This document shows positions 8,176-16,154 of a stretch of 64,000 nt of DNA, in pieces. How positions within the stretch are numbered: position 1 is the first letter of the stretch; each line of letters begins with the position of its first letter. The stretch covers positions 1 to 64,000 of the forward strand of contig JBNPWE010000006.1 of NCBI GenBank assembly GCA_050433985.1, given 5' to 3'. The notes beneath the pieces were generated by a model. It made no database searches. It saw only the letters and a list, made by a program, of their open reading frames with translations, and was not told the origin of the DNA. This DNA is from JACIYW01 sp014359745 (GTDB lineage Bacteria; Pseudomonadota; Alphaproteobacteria; Rhodobacterales; Rhodobacteraceae). The translations under genes and the position numbers were made by a program.

Positions 8176-9459
8176 ATGGCGCATCTTCTGCTTGGCCAGA
8201 CCCTCGCCTTTACCGGCGACCCGTTTACCGAAGGCCCCGGCGCCGCGCGCCATGAAACCCACGGCGCGGTGCTGATCGACGCGGGCCGGATCGTGGCCAC
8301 CGGCCCCGCCGATGTGCTGCGCCGCGCGCATCCGCGGGCGGCGATCACCGATTACGGCCGCGCCCTGATCACGGCGGGTTTCGTGGATGCCCACGCGCAT
8401 TACCCGCAAACCGCGATCATCGCCAGTTGGGGCAAGCGGCTGATCGACTGGCTCAACACCTATACCTTCCCCGAGGAAATGCGCTTTGCCGATCCGGCCT
8501 ATGCCGCAGAGGTGGCGGCGCGCTATTTCGACCTGACCCTTGCCAACGGCACCACCACCGTGTGCAGTTTCGCCACCATCCACCCCCAAAGCGTCGATGC
8601 CTTCTTTGCCGAGGCGCAGGCCCGTGGCCTGCGCGCCCTGACCGGCAAGACCTGCATGGATCGCAACGCTCCCGACGGCCTGCGCGACACCGCGCAATCG
8701 GCCCATGACGACAGCGCGCGGCTGCTGGCCAAATGGCACGGGGTGGGGCGGCTTTCCTATGTCATCACCCCGCGGTTTTCCCCCACCTCGACGCCCGATC
8801 AACTGGCGGCGCTGGGCGCGCTCTGGGCCGACAACCCCGGTTGCCTGATGCAGACCCACCTGTCCGAACAGCTTGACGAAATCGCCTGGGTCAAATCGCT
8901 TTATCCCGACGCCCGCGATTATCTTGATACCTACGAGGCGCACGGCCTCTTGCGCCCCGGCGGGCTTTACGGCCACGCCATCCACCTGGAACCGCGCGAA
9001 AAGGACCGCCTGCGCGACGTGGACGTGGGCCTGATCCATTGCCCGACATCCAACACCTTCATCGGTTCGGGGCTTTTCGACATGGCGGGGCTGAAGGCGG
9101 CGGGGCACCGGGTGGGCCTTGCCACCGACACCGGCGGCGGATCGTCGTTCTCTATGCTGCGCACCATGGCGGCCGCCTATGAGATCGGGCAGTTGCGCGG
9201 CACGCCCCTGCACCCATCCGCGCTTTACTGGCTGGCGACCGCTGGGTCGGCCCGCGCCCTGCGCCTTGACGACCGCATCGGCAATCTGGTGCCGGGGATG
9301 GAGGCCGATCTGGTCGTGCTCGATCTTGCCTCAACCCCCGCCATCGCCCAGGCCGCCGCGCGGGCGGACGATCTGTGGGGGGCGCTGTTCCCGACGATCA
9401 TGATGGGCGATGACCGCGCGGTGCGTGCGGTCTGGATCGGCGGGCAGGCGCGGGGCTGA
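8176..9459 (+). CDS. guaD: Guanine deaminase
   Basis: A 427-residue amidohydrolase that turns guanine into xanthine in purine salvage and breakdown. Signatures: GFVDAHAHYPQTAIIASWG (first metal-binding HxH), TCMDRNAPDGLRD typical of guanine deaminases, QTHLSEQLDEI, GHAIHLEPREKDRL, CPTSNTFIGSGLFDM and the metal Asp in LATDTGGGSSFSML. The start at 8176 is chosen because homologous proteins begin near MAHLLLGQTL and ACAGGACA precedes it. It stands alone between mgtE (divergent) and mntH (convergent), so no purine catabolic cluster is visible here. Confidence 0.93.
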   Translation: MAHLLLGQTLAFTGDPFTEGPGAARHETHGAVLIDAGRIVATGPADVLRRAHPRAAITDYGRALITAGFVDAHAHYPQTAIIASWGKRLIDWLNTYTFPEEMRFADPAYAAEVAARYFDLTLANGTTTVCSFATIHPQSVDAFFAEAQARGLRALTGKTCMDRNAPDGLRDTAQSAHDDSARLLAKWHGVGRLSYVITPRFSPTSTPDQLAALGALWADNPGCLMQTHLSEQLDEIAWVKSLYPDARDYLDTYEAHGLLRPGGLYGHAIHLEPREKDRLRDVDVGLIHCPTSNTFIGSGLFDMAGLKAAGHRVGLATDTGGGSSFSMLRTMAAAYEIGQLRGTPLHPSALYWLATAGSARALRLDDRIGNLVPGMEADLVVLDLASTPAIAQAAARADDLWGALFPTIMMGDDRAVRAVWIGGQARG

Positions 9460-9463
9460 TCGC

Positions 9464-10786
9464 CTAGCCAACCGGCAGTCCGGGGATCGCTATGCCAAAG
9501 GCATCGGCCAGCAGCACGGTGTTCAGCGTCAGCACCACCGCCGCCCCCAGAATGGCCAGCGCCCGCACCGGGGCGCTGATGCGAAACACCCCCATGATAT
9601 CGCGGCGGGCCGAAAAGATGATCAGCGCGATCATCGGCACCGGCAGCGCGATGCTCAGGACCACCTGCGACATCACCAGCGCATCGGTGGCATTGACGCC
9701 CATCGCCACTACCGCAAAGGCCGGGATCATCGTGACCGCCCGCCGAAACCAGATCGGCAGGCGAATTCTGAAAAACCCCTGCAGGATCAACTGCCCGGCC
9801 ATGGTGCCGACCACCGAACTGGAAACCCCCGACGCGATCAGCGATACCAGAAACACCGCCGCCGCCGCACTTCCCAAAAGCGGGGTCAGCATGTGATAGG
9901 CGGTCTCGATCTCGGCCACATTGCTGTTGCCCGCGTGAAAGGCGCTGGCGGCCATCATCACCATGGCCATGTTGACAAATCCGGCGGCGGCAAGGGCCAC
10001 CACCACCTCGATGTTGGAAAACCGCACAACCTTGCGCCGGTCAACATCGCTGTTCGTCACCGCGCGGTTCTGGGTCAGGCCCGAATGCAGATAGATCGCA
10101 TGCGGCATCACCGTGGCCCCGATGATGCCCACCGCAATGGTCAACGCCGTGGTATCCACCAGCGCGGGCGTGATCAGGCCGGTTGCCGCCGCGCCCCAGG
10201 CGACCGGGGCGATGAACATCTCGATCAGATAGCACAGGCCGATGATGGCCACGAAAGCGCCGATGATCAGTTCCATGGTGCGAAAGCCGCGCGCCTCGAA
10301 CAGCAGGATACCATAGGTGACGACGGCGGTCACCGCCATGCCCGCCATCAAGGGCATGTCGAACAGCAGCGCAAGTCCGATCGCCCCGCCCAGAAATTCG
10401 GCCAGATCGGTGGCCATGGCGGCGATCTCGCTGATCACCCACATGATCCAGACGACGGGCCGGGGGAAATGATCGCGGCTCAACTCTGCCAGGTTGCGCC
10501 CGGTGACGATGCCCAGCCGCGCCGAAAGCGACTGGAACAGCATGGCGATCAGGTTGGCCGCCAGCACCACCCATAACAGGGTATAGCCGTAACCCGCGCC
10601 CGCCTGAATGTTCGTCGCGTAATTGCCCGGATCCATATAGGCGATCGAGGCGATGACGGCCGGCCCGAAAAACAACAACGCCGATCGCGGCCCGCGTCTT
10701 GTGCCGACAAGCACCTCGGTCATCGCGGACCGGGTGCGCCCGGTTCTGGTTCCGGTTCTGGTCATGCCGGGTTCGGTGGTGGTCAT
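9464..10786 (-). CDS. mntH: Nramp-family manganese transporter
   Basis: A 440-residue proton-coupled Mn2+/divalent-metal importer of the inner membrane with about eleven hydrophobic segments. The Nramp metal site of helix 1 is intact in SIAYMDPGNYATN (Asp-Pro-Gly-Asn), and helix 6 gives GATVMPHAIYLHSGL, with the Met-Pro-His signature. The ATG at 10786 is preferred since GAGGGAAA lies before it and the upstream extension is not conserved-looking. It is transcribed divergently from mntR across a 197-base region holding a good promoter and a repeated motif, which fits manganese-dependent repression. Confidence 0.95.
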   Translation of the reverse strand: MTTTEPGMTRTGTRTGRTRSAMTEVLVGTRRGPRSALLFFGPAVIASIAYMDPGNYATNIQAGAGYGYTLLWVVLAANLIAMLFQSLSARLGIVTGRNLAELSRDHFPRPVVWIMWVISEIAAMATDLAEFLGGAIGLALLFDMPLMAGMAVTAVVTYGILLFEARGFRTMELIIGAFVAIIGLCYLIEMFIAPVAWGAAATGLITPALVDTTALTIAVGIIGATVMPHAIYLHSGLTQNRAVTNSDVDRRKVVRFSNIEVVVALAAAGFVNMAMVMMAASAFHAGNSNVAEIETAYHMLTPLLGSAAAAVFLVSLIASGVSSSVVGTMAGQLILQGFFRIRLPIWFRRAVTMIPAFAVVAMGVNATDALVMSQVVLSIALPVPMIALIIFSARRDIMGVFRISAPVRALAILGAAVVLTLNTVLLADAFGIAIPGLPVG

Positions 10787-10832
10787 TGCGTTGTTTCCCT
10801 CGCTGCGATCTGGCCTGGTAGGTGTTGCGTTC

Positions 10833-10861
10833 AAATAAAGCACTGGCTACACTTATGTCAA
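10833..10861 (-). promoter_or_regulatory. mntH promoter with overlapping putative MntR motif
   Basis: On the minus strand, TTGACA (10861-10856), a 17-base spacer and TTATTT (10838-10833) make a near-consensus vegetative promoter 47 bases before the mntH ATG. The spacer contains TAAGTGTAGCC (10855-10845), which recurs as TAAGTGTTGCC on the opposite strand at 10936-10946 before mntR. Confidence 0.6.
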
Positions 10862-10935
10862 TGGGGCACAAACTGAACGCCAGCCAACTTCTCGCGCCGC
10901 TCTTTCGCCGGTATTGCAAAGTTTAGCCGCGTCTG

Positions 10936-10946
10936 TAAGTGTTGCC
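10936..10946 (+). promoter_or_regulatory. Second copy of the mntH/mntR shared motif
   Basis: TAAGTGTTGCC, 38 bases before the mntR ATG, matches the mntH promoter motif TAAGTGTAGCC at 10 of 11 bases in inverted orientation. It is a candidate operator for autoregulation. Confidence 0.4.
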
Positions 10947-10983
10947 CCGGATTTCAACCACCGATCCTGCCCCGGAGAATGAC

Positions 10984-11412
10984 ATGTCGGATGAACAGGC
11001 GGCCGAACGGTTCAACCAGGCGCGGGCCGCGCAGGCCATGGCCGTGCTCGAGGATTACGCCGAGATGATCGGCGACCTGATCGAAGAGATGGGCGAGGCA
11101 CGCATCACCGACATCGCAGGCCGCATGGGCGTAACCCACCCCACGGCGACCAAGGCCGTCGCCCGCCTCAAGCGGGCGGGGCTTGTGATCTCGCGCCCCT
11201 ACCGCGGGGTCTTCCTGACCGAAGAAGGTGCCGCCCTTGCCACACGGGTGCGCGCCCGCCACCGCACCGTGGTTGACCTGTTGGTGGCCGTGGGCGTGCC
11301 CCCCGAGACGGCGGAACTCGATGCCGAAGGGATCGAACACCACGTTTCCGACACCACCCTCGAGGCGTTCGAGGCCTTCATGGCCAAGGCGCCCACTGCG
11401 GATCGCGGCTAG
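10984..11412 (+). CDS. mntR: Manganese-responsive transcriptional regulator MntR
   Basis: A 142-residue DtxR/MntR-family repressor. An N-terminal winged helix (about 15-80; RITDIAGRMGVTHPTATKAV is the recognition region, followed by KRAGLVISRPYRGVFLTEEG) precedes a helical dimerisation part with the metal-ligand cluster DAEGIEHHVSD (about 120), equivalent to the Glu/Glu/His ligands of studied MntR. It lacks the SH3-like third domain of DtxR, as MntR does. ATG at 10984 has GGAGAAT directly upstream. Divergence from mntH strongly suggests that it controls that gene in response to Mn2+. Confidence 0.93.
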   Translation: MSDEQAAERFNQARAAQAMAVLEDYAEMIGDLIEEMGEARITDIAGRMGVTHPTATKAVARLKRAGLVISRPYRGVFLTEEGAALATRVRARHRTVVDLLVAVGVPPETAELDAEGIEHHVSDTTLEAFEAFMAKAPTADRG

Positions 11413-11483
11413 CGGCGCCAACCCCCTTGCCCGGCGGCGGTTTCTTGCCTAGACGAAGGGGGAAACCCACTGCGAGGAACTCC

Positions 11484-12821
11484 ATGCGTCTGACCCGCTA
11501 TTTCCTGCCCGTTCTGCGTGAAAATCCGGCCGAGGCGCAGATCGTCAGCCACCGGCTGATGCTGCGCGCGGGCATGATCCGCCAGCAGGCGGCGGGCATC
11601 TATTCGTGGCTGCCGCTGGGGTTCCGGGTGCTGCGCCGGATAGAGGCGATCGTGCATGACGAACAGCAACGCGCCGGGCACATCCCGCTGCTCATGCCCA
11701 CGCTGCAACCCGCCGATCTCTGGCGCGAATCGGGGCGCTATGACGATTACGGCCAGGAAATGCTGCGCATCAAGGATCGGCACGGCCGCGACATGCTCTA
11801 TGGTCCCACCAACGAGGAAATGATCACCGACATCTTCCGCGCCCATGTCGAAAGCTACAAATCGCTGCCGCTGACGCTTTATCACATCCAGTGGAAATTC
11901 CGCGACGAGGTACGGCCGCGCTTTGGCGTGATGCGCGGGCGCGAATTCCTGATGAAGGACGGCTATAATTTCGACGTCGATTACGACAGCGCCATGCACG
12001 CCTACAACCGCCACATGGTCAGCTATCTGCGCACCTATGAACGCATGGGCCTGCATGCGATCCCTATGCGCGCGGATTCCGGCCCGATCGGCGGCGACGA
12101 CACGCATGAATTCCTGGTGCTCGCCGATACCGGCGAATCAGAGGTGTTCTATGACAAGGCCATCCTCGATCTGAAGATGGGCGGGCGGAATGTGGATTAC
12201 ACCGACCGCGCCGCCTGCGCCGCCATCGTGCACGAATGGACAACTCCCTACGCCCGCACCGATGAAACCCATGACGTTTCGCTCTATCACGCGCTGCCCC
12301 AGGATCGTCAGGCAACATCGCGCGCGATCGAGGTGGGGCAGATATTCTATTTCGGCACCAAATATTCCGAACCGATGGGCGCCATGGTGGTGAACGAACA
12401 TGGCGAACGGGTGCCGGTGCACATGGGGTCGCACGGTATCGGCGTCTCGCGCCTGCTTGGCGCGATCATCGAGGCCAGCCACGATGACAAGGGCATCGTC
12501 TGGCCCGAAGGGGTCACGCCGTTCCCGGTCGGCATCGTCAACCTGCGCCAGGGCGATACGGCCACCGATGCCGCCTGCGACATGCTTTATGCGGCGCTGA
12601 CCGCGCGCGGGCTGGAACCCCTTTACGATGACCGCGACGAACGCGCCGGGGCAAAGTTCGCATCGATGGATCTGATCGGCCTGCCGTGGCGCATCACCGT
12701 GGGCCCGCGCGGGTTGGCGAATGGCAAGGTGGAACTCACCTCGCGCCGCAGCGGCGAAAGCGAGGAAATGTCGCCCGAGGCGGCGGTAGACCGCGTCGCG
12801 CAGATCTACGCGGGCGTCTGA
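11484..12821 (+). CDS. proS: Prolyl-tRNA synthetase, short alphaproteobacterial type
   Basis: A 445-residue class II synthetase that charges tRNA-Pro. Class II motifs are seen: GIYSWLPLGFRVLRRIE (motif 1 region), YGPTNEEMITDIFR, FRDEVRPRFGVMRGREFLMKD (motif 2) and GSHGIGVSRLLGAIIEA (motif 3). The anticodon-binding domain covers about 350-445. At this length the large editing insertion found between motifs 2 and 3 in E. coli ProRS is missing, as is usual in alphaproteobacteria; mischarged Ala-tRNA-Pro is then expected to be cleared by a separate deacylase, not visible here. The start has GAGGAACT upstream. Confidence 0.96.
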   Translation: MRLTRYFLPVLRENPAEAQIVSHRLMLRAGMIRQQAAGIYSWLPLGFRVLRRIEAIVHDEQQRAGHIPLLMPTLQPADLWRESGRYDDYGQEMLRIKDRHGRDMLYGPTNEEMITDIFRAHVESYKSLPLTLYHIQWKFRDEVRPRFGVMRGREFLMKDGYNFDVDYDSAMHAYNRHMVSYLRTYERMGLHAIPMRADSGPIGGDDTHEFLVLADTGESEVFYDKAILDLKMGGRNVDYTDRAACAAIVHEWTTPYARTDETHDVSLYHALPQDRQATSRAIEVGQIFYFGTKYSEPMGAMVVNEHGERVPVHMGSHGIGVSRLLGAIIEASHDDKGIVWPEGVTPFPVGIVNLRQGDTATDAACDMLYAALTARGLEPLYDDRDERAGAKFASMDLIGLPWRITVGPRGLANGKVELTSRRSGESEEMSPEAAVDRVAQIYAGV

Positions 12822-12849
12822 GGGGCGTCTGGCAATCAGCCCCGCACAA

Positions 12850-12950
12850 GAAATCGCTTTTCCCATCCTCTCGAAAAAATACTCAATTCCTTCCCGCGCT
12901 CACCATATGTGCGCCGGTCAAGCGACTGGACCCGGCTGACGGGACTCCAT
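12850..12950 (-). repeat. Dispersed GAGTATTTTTT repeat, copy B
   Basis: On the minus strand: a left part with GACCGGCGC, then TTGAGTATTTTTTCGAGAGG and GGGAAAAGCG. Its core is 12864-12884. The left part is more diverged than in copies E-H. Confidence 0.75.
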
Positions 12951-12991
12951 GAACAAAAGAATTGGAGGGCCCCGCACCCACAGGACCCTCC
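12951..12991 (-). terminator. Rho-independent terminator, minus strand
   Basis: GGAGGG(T)CC and GG-CCCTCC (12964-12991) form an 8-bp stem with one bulge, followed on the minus strand by AATTCTTTTGTT. It would end the DUF2853 transcript or a small RNA downstream of it. Confidence 0.6.
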
Positions 12992-13164
12992 ACCACCCAC
13001 GTGCTCCCATTGCACCACACGTGTTCTGAAAAGGTCCGGCCTACTGGCGCGATGGGTTGAGGATATGCCTGACAGCGGATCGACACAAACGCGAAGTATC
13101 TGGCATTCGACTCAAGTTTGCAGGGTTCGGGCGGGCAAACCTGCCGCGCCCGCAGGGCTCCGGC

Positions 13165-13506
13165 CTAGGCGTAAACGCTCTCTTTGCCGAAATGCTTGAC
13201 CAGAAGGTAATAGACCACGGCGCGGTACTTGTTGCGTTCGGATTTGCCATAAACCTCGATCACCGCCTTGATCGCGTCCATCAGGTGCGGCCCGTCGGCA
13301 AGGCCCAGCTTCTTGATCAGAAAATTTTTCCTGACGGTTTCCAACTCGTCGGCATCCGATCCGGCGACGGTGCAGGCGTCGGCATCATAGATCGTCGGGC
13401 CGCAGCCGATGGTGACTTTGGTCAACAGCGCCATATCCGGCGTCACGCCGCATTTGGTGCTGAGGTCTTCGGCGTATTTGGCGATAAGATCGTCTCTGCG
13501 ACCCAT
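13165..13506 (-). CDS. DUF2853 family protein
   Basis: A 113-residue soluble, mostly helical protein resembling the DUF2853 family, whose function is unknown. Visible features: MGRRDDLIAKYAEDL at the start, a central cysteine pair (CGPTIYDADAC), KKLGLADGPHLMDAIKAVIE, and a basic Tyr-rich end (KYRAVVYYLLVKHFG). There is no signal peptide or membrane segment. The ATG at 13506 is chosen because AGGAGG lies seven bases before it. It sits alone between ahcY (same strand) and proS (convergent). The family assignment is from recognition of the C-terminal pattern. Confidence 0.75.
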   Translation of the reverse strand: MGRRDDLIAKYAEDLSTKCGVTPDMALLTKVTIGCGPTIYDADACTVAGSDADELETVRKNFLIKKLGLADGPHLMDAIKAVIEVYGKSERNKYRAVVYYLLVKHFGKESVYA

Positions 13507-13666
13507 GGTGTCCTCCTGTCCCGTTGGTATCAATGACCGCTGATTGTCAACAAGCCGCCGCTTTTGTGCGGGCAACAGGGCGAACCTAAGCGAAAGCGCC
13601 CGAACCGCAAACAAAAAACGCGCCCCCGAAGGGACGCGCCCGCGCCGGGTGGCCGCTGTGCAGGGG

Positions 13667-15058
13667 TCAGTAACGGTAATGTTCGGGCTTGAACGGGCCA
13701 TTGGCGGAAATGCCGATATAGGCGGCCTGTTCCTCTGACAGAACCGTCAGTTTCGCGCCAACCTTGGCCAGATGCAGGCGCGCGACCTGTTCATCCAGAT
13801 GCTTGGGCAGCACGTAAACCTCGTTCTTGTACTGATCGCCCTTGGTGAACAGCTCGATCTGTGCCAGCACCTGGTTGGTGAAACTGGCCGACATCACGAA
13901 ACTGGGGTGGCCGGTGGCGTTGCCGAGGTTCAGCAGACGGCCCTCGGACAAGAGGATGATGCGGTTGCCCGAAGGCATCTCGATCATGTCCACCTGTTCC
14001 TTGATATTGGTCCATTTGTGGTTTTTCAGCGCGGCCACCTGAATTTCATTGTCGAAATGGCCGATGTTGCCGACAATCGCCATATCCTTCATCTCACGCA
14101 TATGCTCGATCCGGATCACGTCGCGGTTGCCGGTGGTGGTGATGAAGATATCGGCGGAAGACACCACATCTTCCAGCGTCACCACCTCGAACCCGTCCAT
14201 CGCGGCCTGCAGCGCGCAGATGGGATCAACTTCCGTCACCTTCACCCGCGCGCCCGCACCTTTCAGCGAGGCGGCCGATCCCTTGCCCACGTCGCCGTAA
14301 CCGCAGACCAGCGCCACCTTGCCCGCCATCATCGTGTCGGTGGCGCGGCGGATGCCGTCGACCAGGCTTTCCTTGCAGCCATACTTGTTGTCGAATTTCG
14401 ATTTGGTCACAGAGTCATTCACATTGATCGCCGGGAAGGGCAGGTGGCCCTTTTCCATCATCTGATACAGGCGATGCACGCCGGTGGTGGTTTCCTCGGT
14501 CACGCCCTGAATCGCGTGGCGCTGTTTGACAAACCAGCCGGGGTTGGCGGCCATACGCTTGCGGATCTGCGCGAACAGCGCTTCTTCCTCTTCGCTTGTC
14601 GGCGTGGCGATCAGATCGGTTTCGCCTTCTTCAACGCGGGCGCCGATCAGGATGTAAAGCGTGGCGTCGCCGCCATCATCAAGGATCATGTTGGCCCCCT
14701 CGGCAAAGTCAAAGATCCGGTCGGCATAGTCCCAGTATTCCACCAGCGTCTCGCCCTTGACCGCAAAGACCGGCACGCCGGATGCGGCAATGGCCGCCGC
14801 CGCGTGATCCTGGGTGGAGAAAATGTTGCAAGACGCCCAGCGCACATCGGCGCCCAGCGCCGTCAGCGTCTCGATCAGCACCGCGGTCTGGATGGTCATG
14901 TGCAGGCTGCCCGCGATCCGCGCGCCCTTCAGTGGCCTGGTTTCGCCATATTGCGCGCGCAGGGCCATGAGGCCCGGCATTTCCGTTTCGGCGATATCGA
15001 GTTCCTTGCGGCCGTAATCGGCCAGCTTGATGTCCTTGACGATATAATCCTGTGCCAT
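13667..15058 (-). CDS. ahcY: S-adenosyl-L-homocysteine hydrolase
   Basis: A 463-residue NAD-dependent enzyme that splits S-adenosylhomocysteine into adenosine and homocysteine, relieving inhibition of methyltransferases. Signatures: SLHMTIQTAVLIETL, CNIFSTQDHAAAAIA, NVNDSVTKSKFDNKYGCKES (substrate lysine region), the NAD-binding loop VCGYGDVGKGSAASLKGAGA and the C-terminal KPEHYRY, which completes the neighbouring subunit's cofactor site. The insertion between about residues 150 and 190 is typical of the longer bacterial form. Start at 15058 matches the family's N-terminus; AAGGA is 14 bases upstream, so the site is weak. No SAH riboswitch is evident in the leader. Confidence 0.97.
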   Translation of the reverse strand: MAQDYIVKDIKLADYGRKELDIAETEMPGLMALRAQYGETRPLKGARIAGSLHMTIQTAVLIETLTALGADVRWASCNIFSTQDHAAAAIAASGVPVFAVKGETLVEYWDYADRIFDFAEGANMILDDGGDATLYILIGARVEEGETDLIATPTSEEEEALFAQIRKRMAANPGWFVKQRHAIQGVTEETTTGVHRLYQMMEKGHLPFPAINVNDSVTKSKFDNKYGCKESLVDGIRRATDTMMAGKVALVCGYGDVGKGSAASLKGAGARVKVTEVDPICALQAAMDGFEVVTLEDVVSSADIFITTTGNRDVIRIEHMREMKDMAIVGNIGHFDNEIQVAALKNHKWTNIKEQVDMIEMPSGNRIILLSEGRLLNLGNATGHPSFVMSASFTNQVLAQIELFTKGDQYKNEVYVLPKHLDEQVARLHLAKVGAKLTVLSEEQAAYIGISANGPFKPEHYRY

Positions 15059-15252
15059 GCGGGGCGGTATCCTTTGCTGCGTGATCTTGGCAGCCACTTA
15101 TCACCGCACCACTTGTTCGGCAACATAGGTCACCCGGCCACCCCCAACCCCGCGACGGCTGGCGCCTCTTTCAGCCAGTTGGTGCCAGCGGCAACGATCA
15201 ACGTTTCCGCCGATCTCCAGATTTCGAGGGCTTGCATTGCGGGCGGCGCGCC

Positions 15253-15292
15253 GATGGCCCGCAGATGGCCCGCAGATGGCCCGCAGATGGCT
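15253..15292. repeat. 11-bp tandem repeat
   Basis: Three perfect copies of GATGGCCCGCA and a partial fourth, head to tail. Confidence 0.9.
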
Positions 15293-15364
15293 TGCCGCGT
15301 GACAAATGGGTTGGGGTTTGTCGGCCAATCTGCAAAACACGTCGCAACACGGTTGCGTCACCGG

Positions 15365-15419
15365 GTGCGATCCTGGGGCGCGATCCTGGGGTGCGATCCG
15401 GGGGCGCGATCCGGGGGGC
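15365..15419. repeat. 13-bp tandem repeat
   Basis: Four head-to-tail units of the form GCGATCC(T/G)GGGG(C/T/G), exactly 13 bases apart, ending about 30 bases before the HD gene. Confidence 0.85.
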
Positions 15420-15448
15420 GGGTTTTGTAACAGAAAGGGTGGGCAGGC

Positions 15449-16042
15449 ATGGCGCGCGCGCAACGGGCTTGGCAAAGGATGTTGTCGGGGCGCAGGCTCG
15501 ATCTGCTCGATCCGACGCCGGTGGATATAGAGGTGGCCGATATCGCGCACGGTCTGGCCTTTGTGGCGCGCTGGAACGGGCAGACCTTGGGCGATTACCC
15601 CTATTCTGTGGCCGAACATTCGCTGCTGGTGGAACGGATCTATGGCCGGATCGTGCCCGATGCCGCGCCGCGCTGGCGGCTGGCGGCGCTGCTGCATGAT
15701 GCGCCCGAATATGTGATCGGCGACATGATATCGCCGGTCAAGGGCGCGGTCGGGCCGGGCTATGGCGCGCTGGAGGAACGGCTGATGGCGGCGGTGCATC
15801 TGCGCTACGGGCTGCCCGCCGCACTGCCGCTGGCGGTGAAGGCGGCGATCAAGAAGGCCGACCGGGCGTCGGCCTGGCTGGAGGCGGTGCAGATCGCCGG
15901 GTTCACCGAGGCCGAGGCCGACCGCATCTTCAAACGCCCCGAACCGGGGCTGGTGGCCGGGCTTGGCATCGCGCTGCGCCCGCCGGTCGAGGTGCGCGCG
16001 GCGTTTCTGGCCCGCCATCGCGTGCTGCTGGCGGGGGTATGA
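15449..16042 (+). CDS. HD-domain phosphohydrolase (YfbR-like)
   Basis: A 197-residue HD-superfamily hydrolase. The metal-binding pattern is visible: SVAEHSLLVER (first His), LAALLHDAPEYVIGDMISPVK (the HD pair with the E-Y-hydrophobic-D continuation found in YfbR-like 5'-deoxynucleotidases) and IKKADRASAWLEA (C-terminal Asp). Related proteins act on dNMPs or similar phosphomonoesters; the substrate is inferred only by similarity. The start follows a GTAACAGAAAGGGTGGGC leader. The gene is divergent from ahcY and followed by a dispersed repeat copy and priA. Confidence 0.8.
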   Translation: MARAQRAWQRMLSGRRLDLLDPTPVDIEVADIAHGLAFVARWNGQTLGDYPYSVAEHSLLVERIYGRIVPDAAPRWRLAALLHDAPEYVIGDMISPVKGAVGPGYGALEERLMAAVHLRYGLPAALPLAVKAAIKKADRASAWLEAVQIAGFTEAEADRIFKRPEPGLVAGLGIALRPPVEVRAAFLARHRVLLAGV

Positions 16043-16054
16043 GGTGGCCGGATG

Positions 16055-16125
16055 CCGCGCGCGTGGCCGGGTGCGGATGCCTCCGGCGGGAGTATTTTGG
16101 TCGAGAGGATGTGGGGATATGGGCA
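16055..16125 (+). repeat. Dispersed GAGTATTTTTT repeat, copy C (diverged)
   Basis: Core GAGTATTTTGGTCGAGAGGA at 16090-16109, directly after the HD-domain gene and before priA. The left part is largely eroded. Confidence 0.65.
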
Positions 16126-16154
16126 AGCCTGCCGGGTTTGGCTAAGCAGGGTGC

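Larger units (their letters stand above)
12822..13164. other. Gene-free stretch with repeat copy B and a minus-strand terminator
   Basis: These 343 bases between proS and the convergent DUF2853 gene hold no credible protein gene. They contain a dispersed repeat copy (12850-12950) and, on the minus strand, a GC-rich hairpin followed by a T-rich run (12951-12991). About 170 bases lie between the DUF2853 stop and that hairpin, with a further internal pairing GTGC/GCAC and a doubled CACGTG; a short untranslated RNA or a long 3' UTR is possible. Confidence 0.5.
15059..15448. other. Intergenic region with two short tandem arrays
   Basis: The 390 bases between divergent ahcY and the HD-domain gene show no gene. 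They must hold both promoters. Two short tandem arrays are present: 3.5 copies of the 11-mer GATGGCCCGCA (15253-15292) and four copies of a 13-bp unit starting GCGATCC (15367, 15380, 15393, 15406). Confidence 0.6.

Noticed and set aside
12951..13060. A tRNA or SRP-RNA gene after proS
   Set aside because: There is GTGC/GCAC pairing like a D arm, but no T-arm GTTCRA motif, no acceptor stem, and no SRP core GGTCAGG...GGAAGG.
15059..15100. SAM or SAH riboswitch before ahcY
   Set aside because: No conserved core of the SAM-II, SAM-V, SAM-SAH or SAH classes is seen and the leader is short.
15253..15419. CRISPR array
   Set aside because: Units are 11-13 bp, head to tail without spacers, and there are no cas genes.
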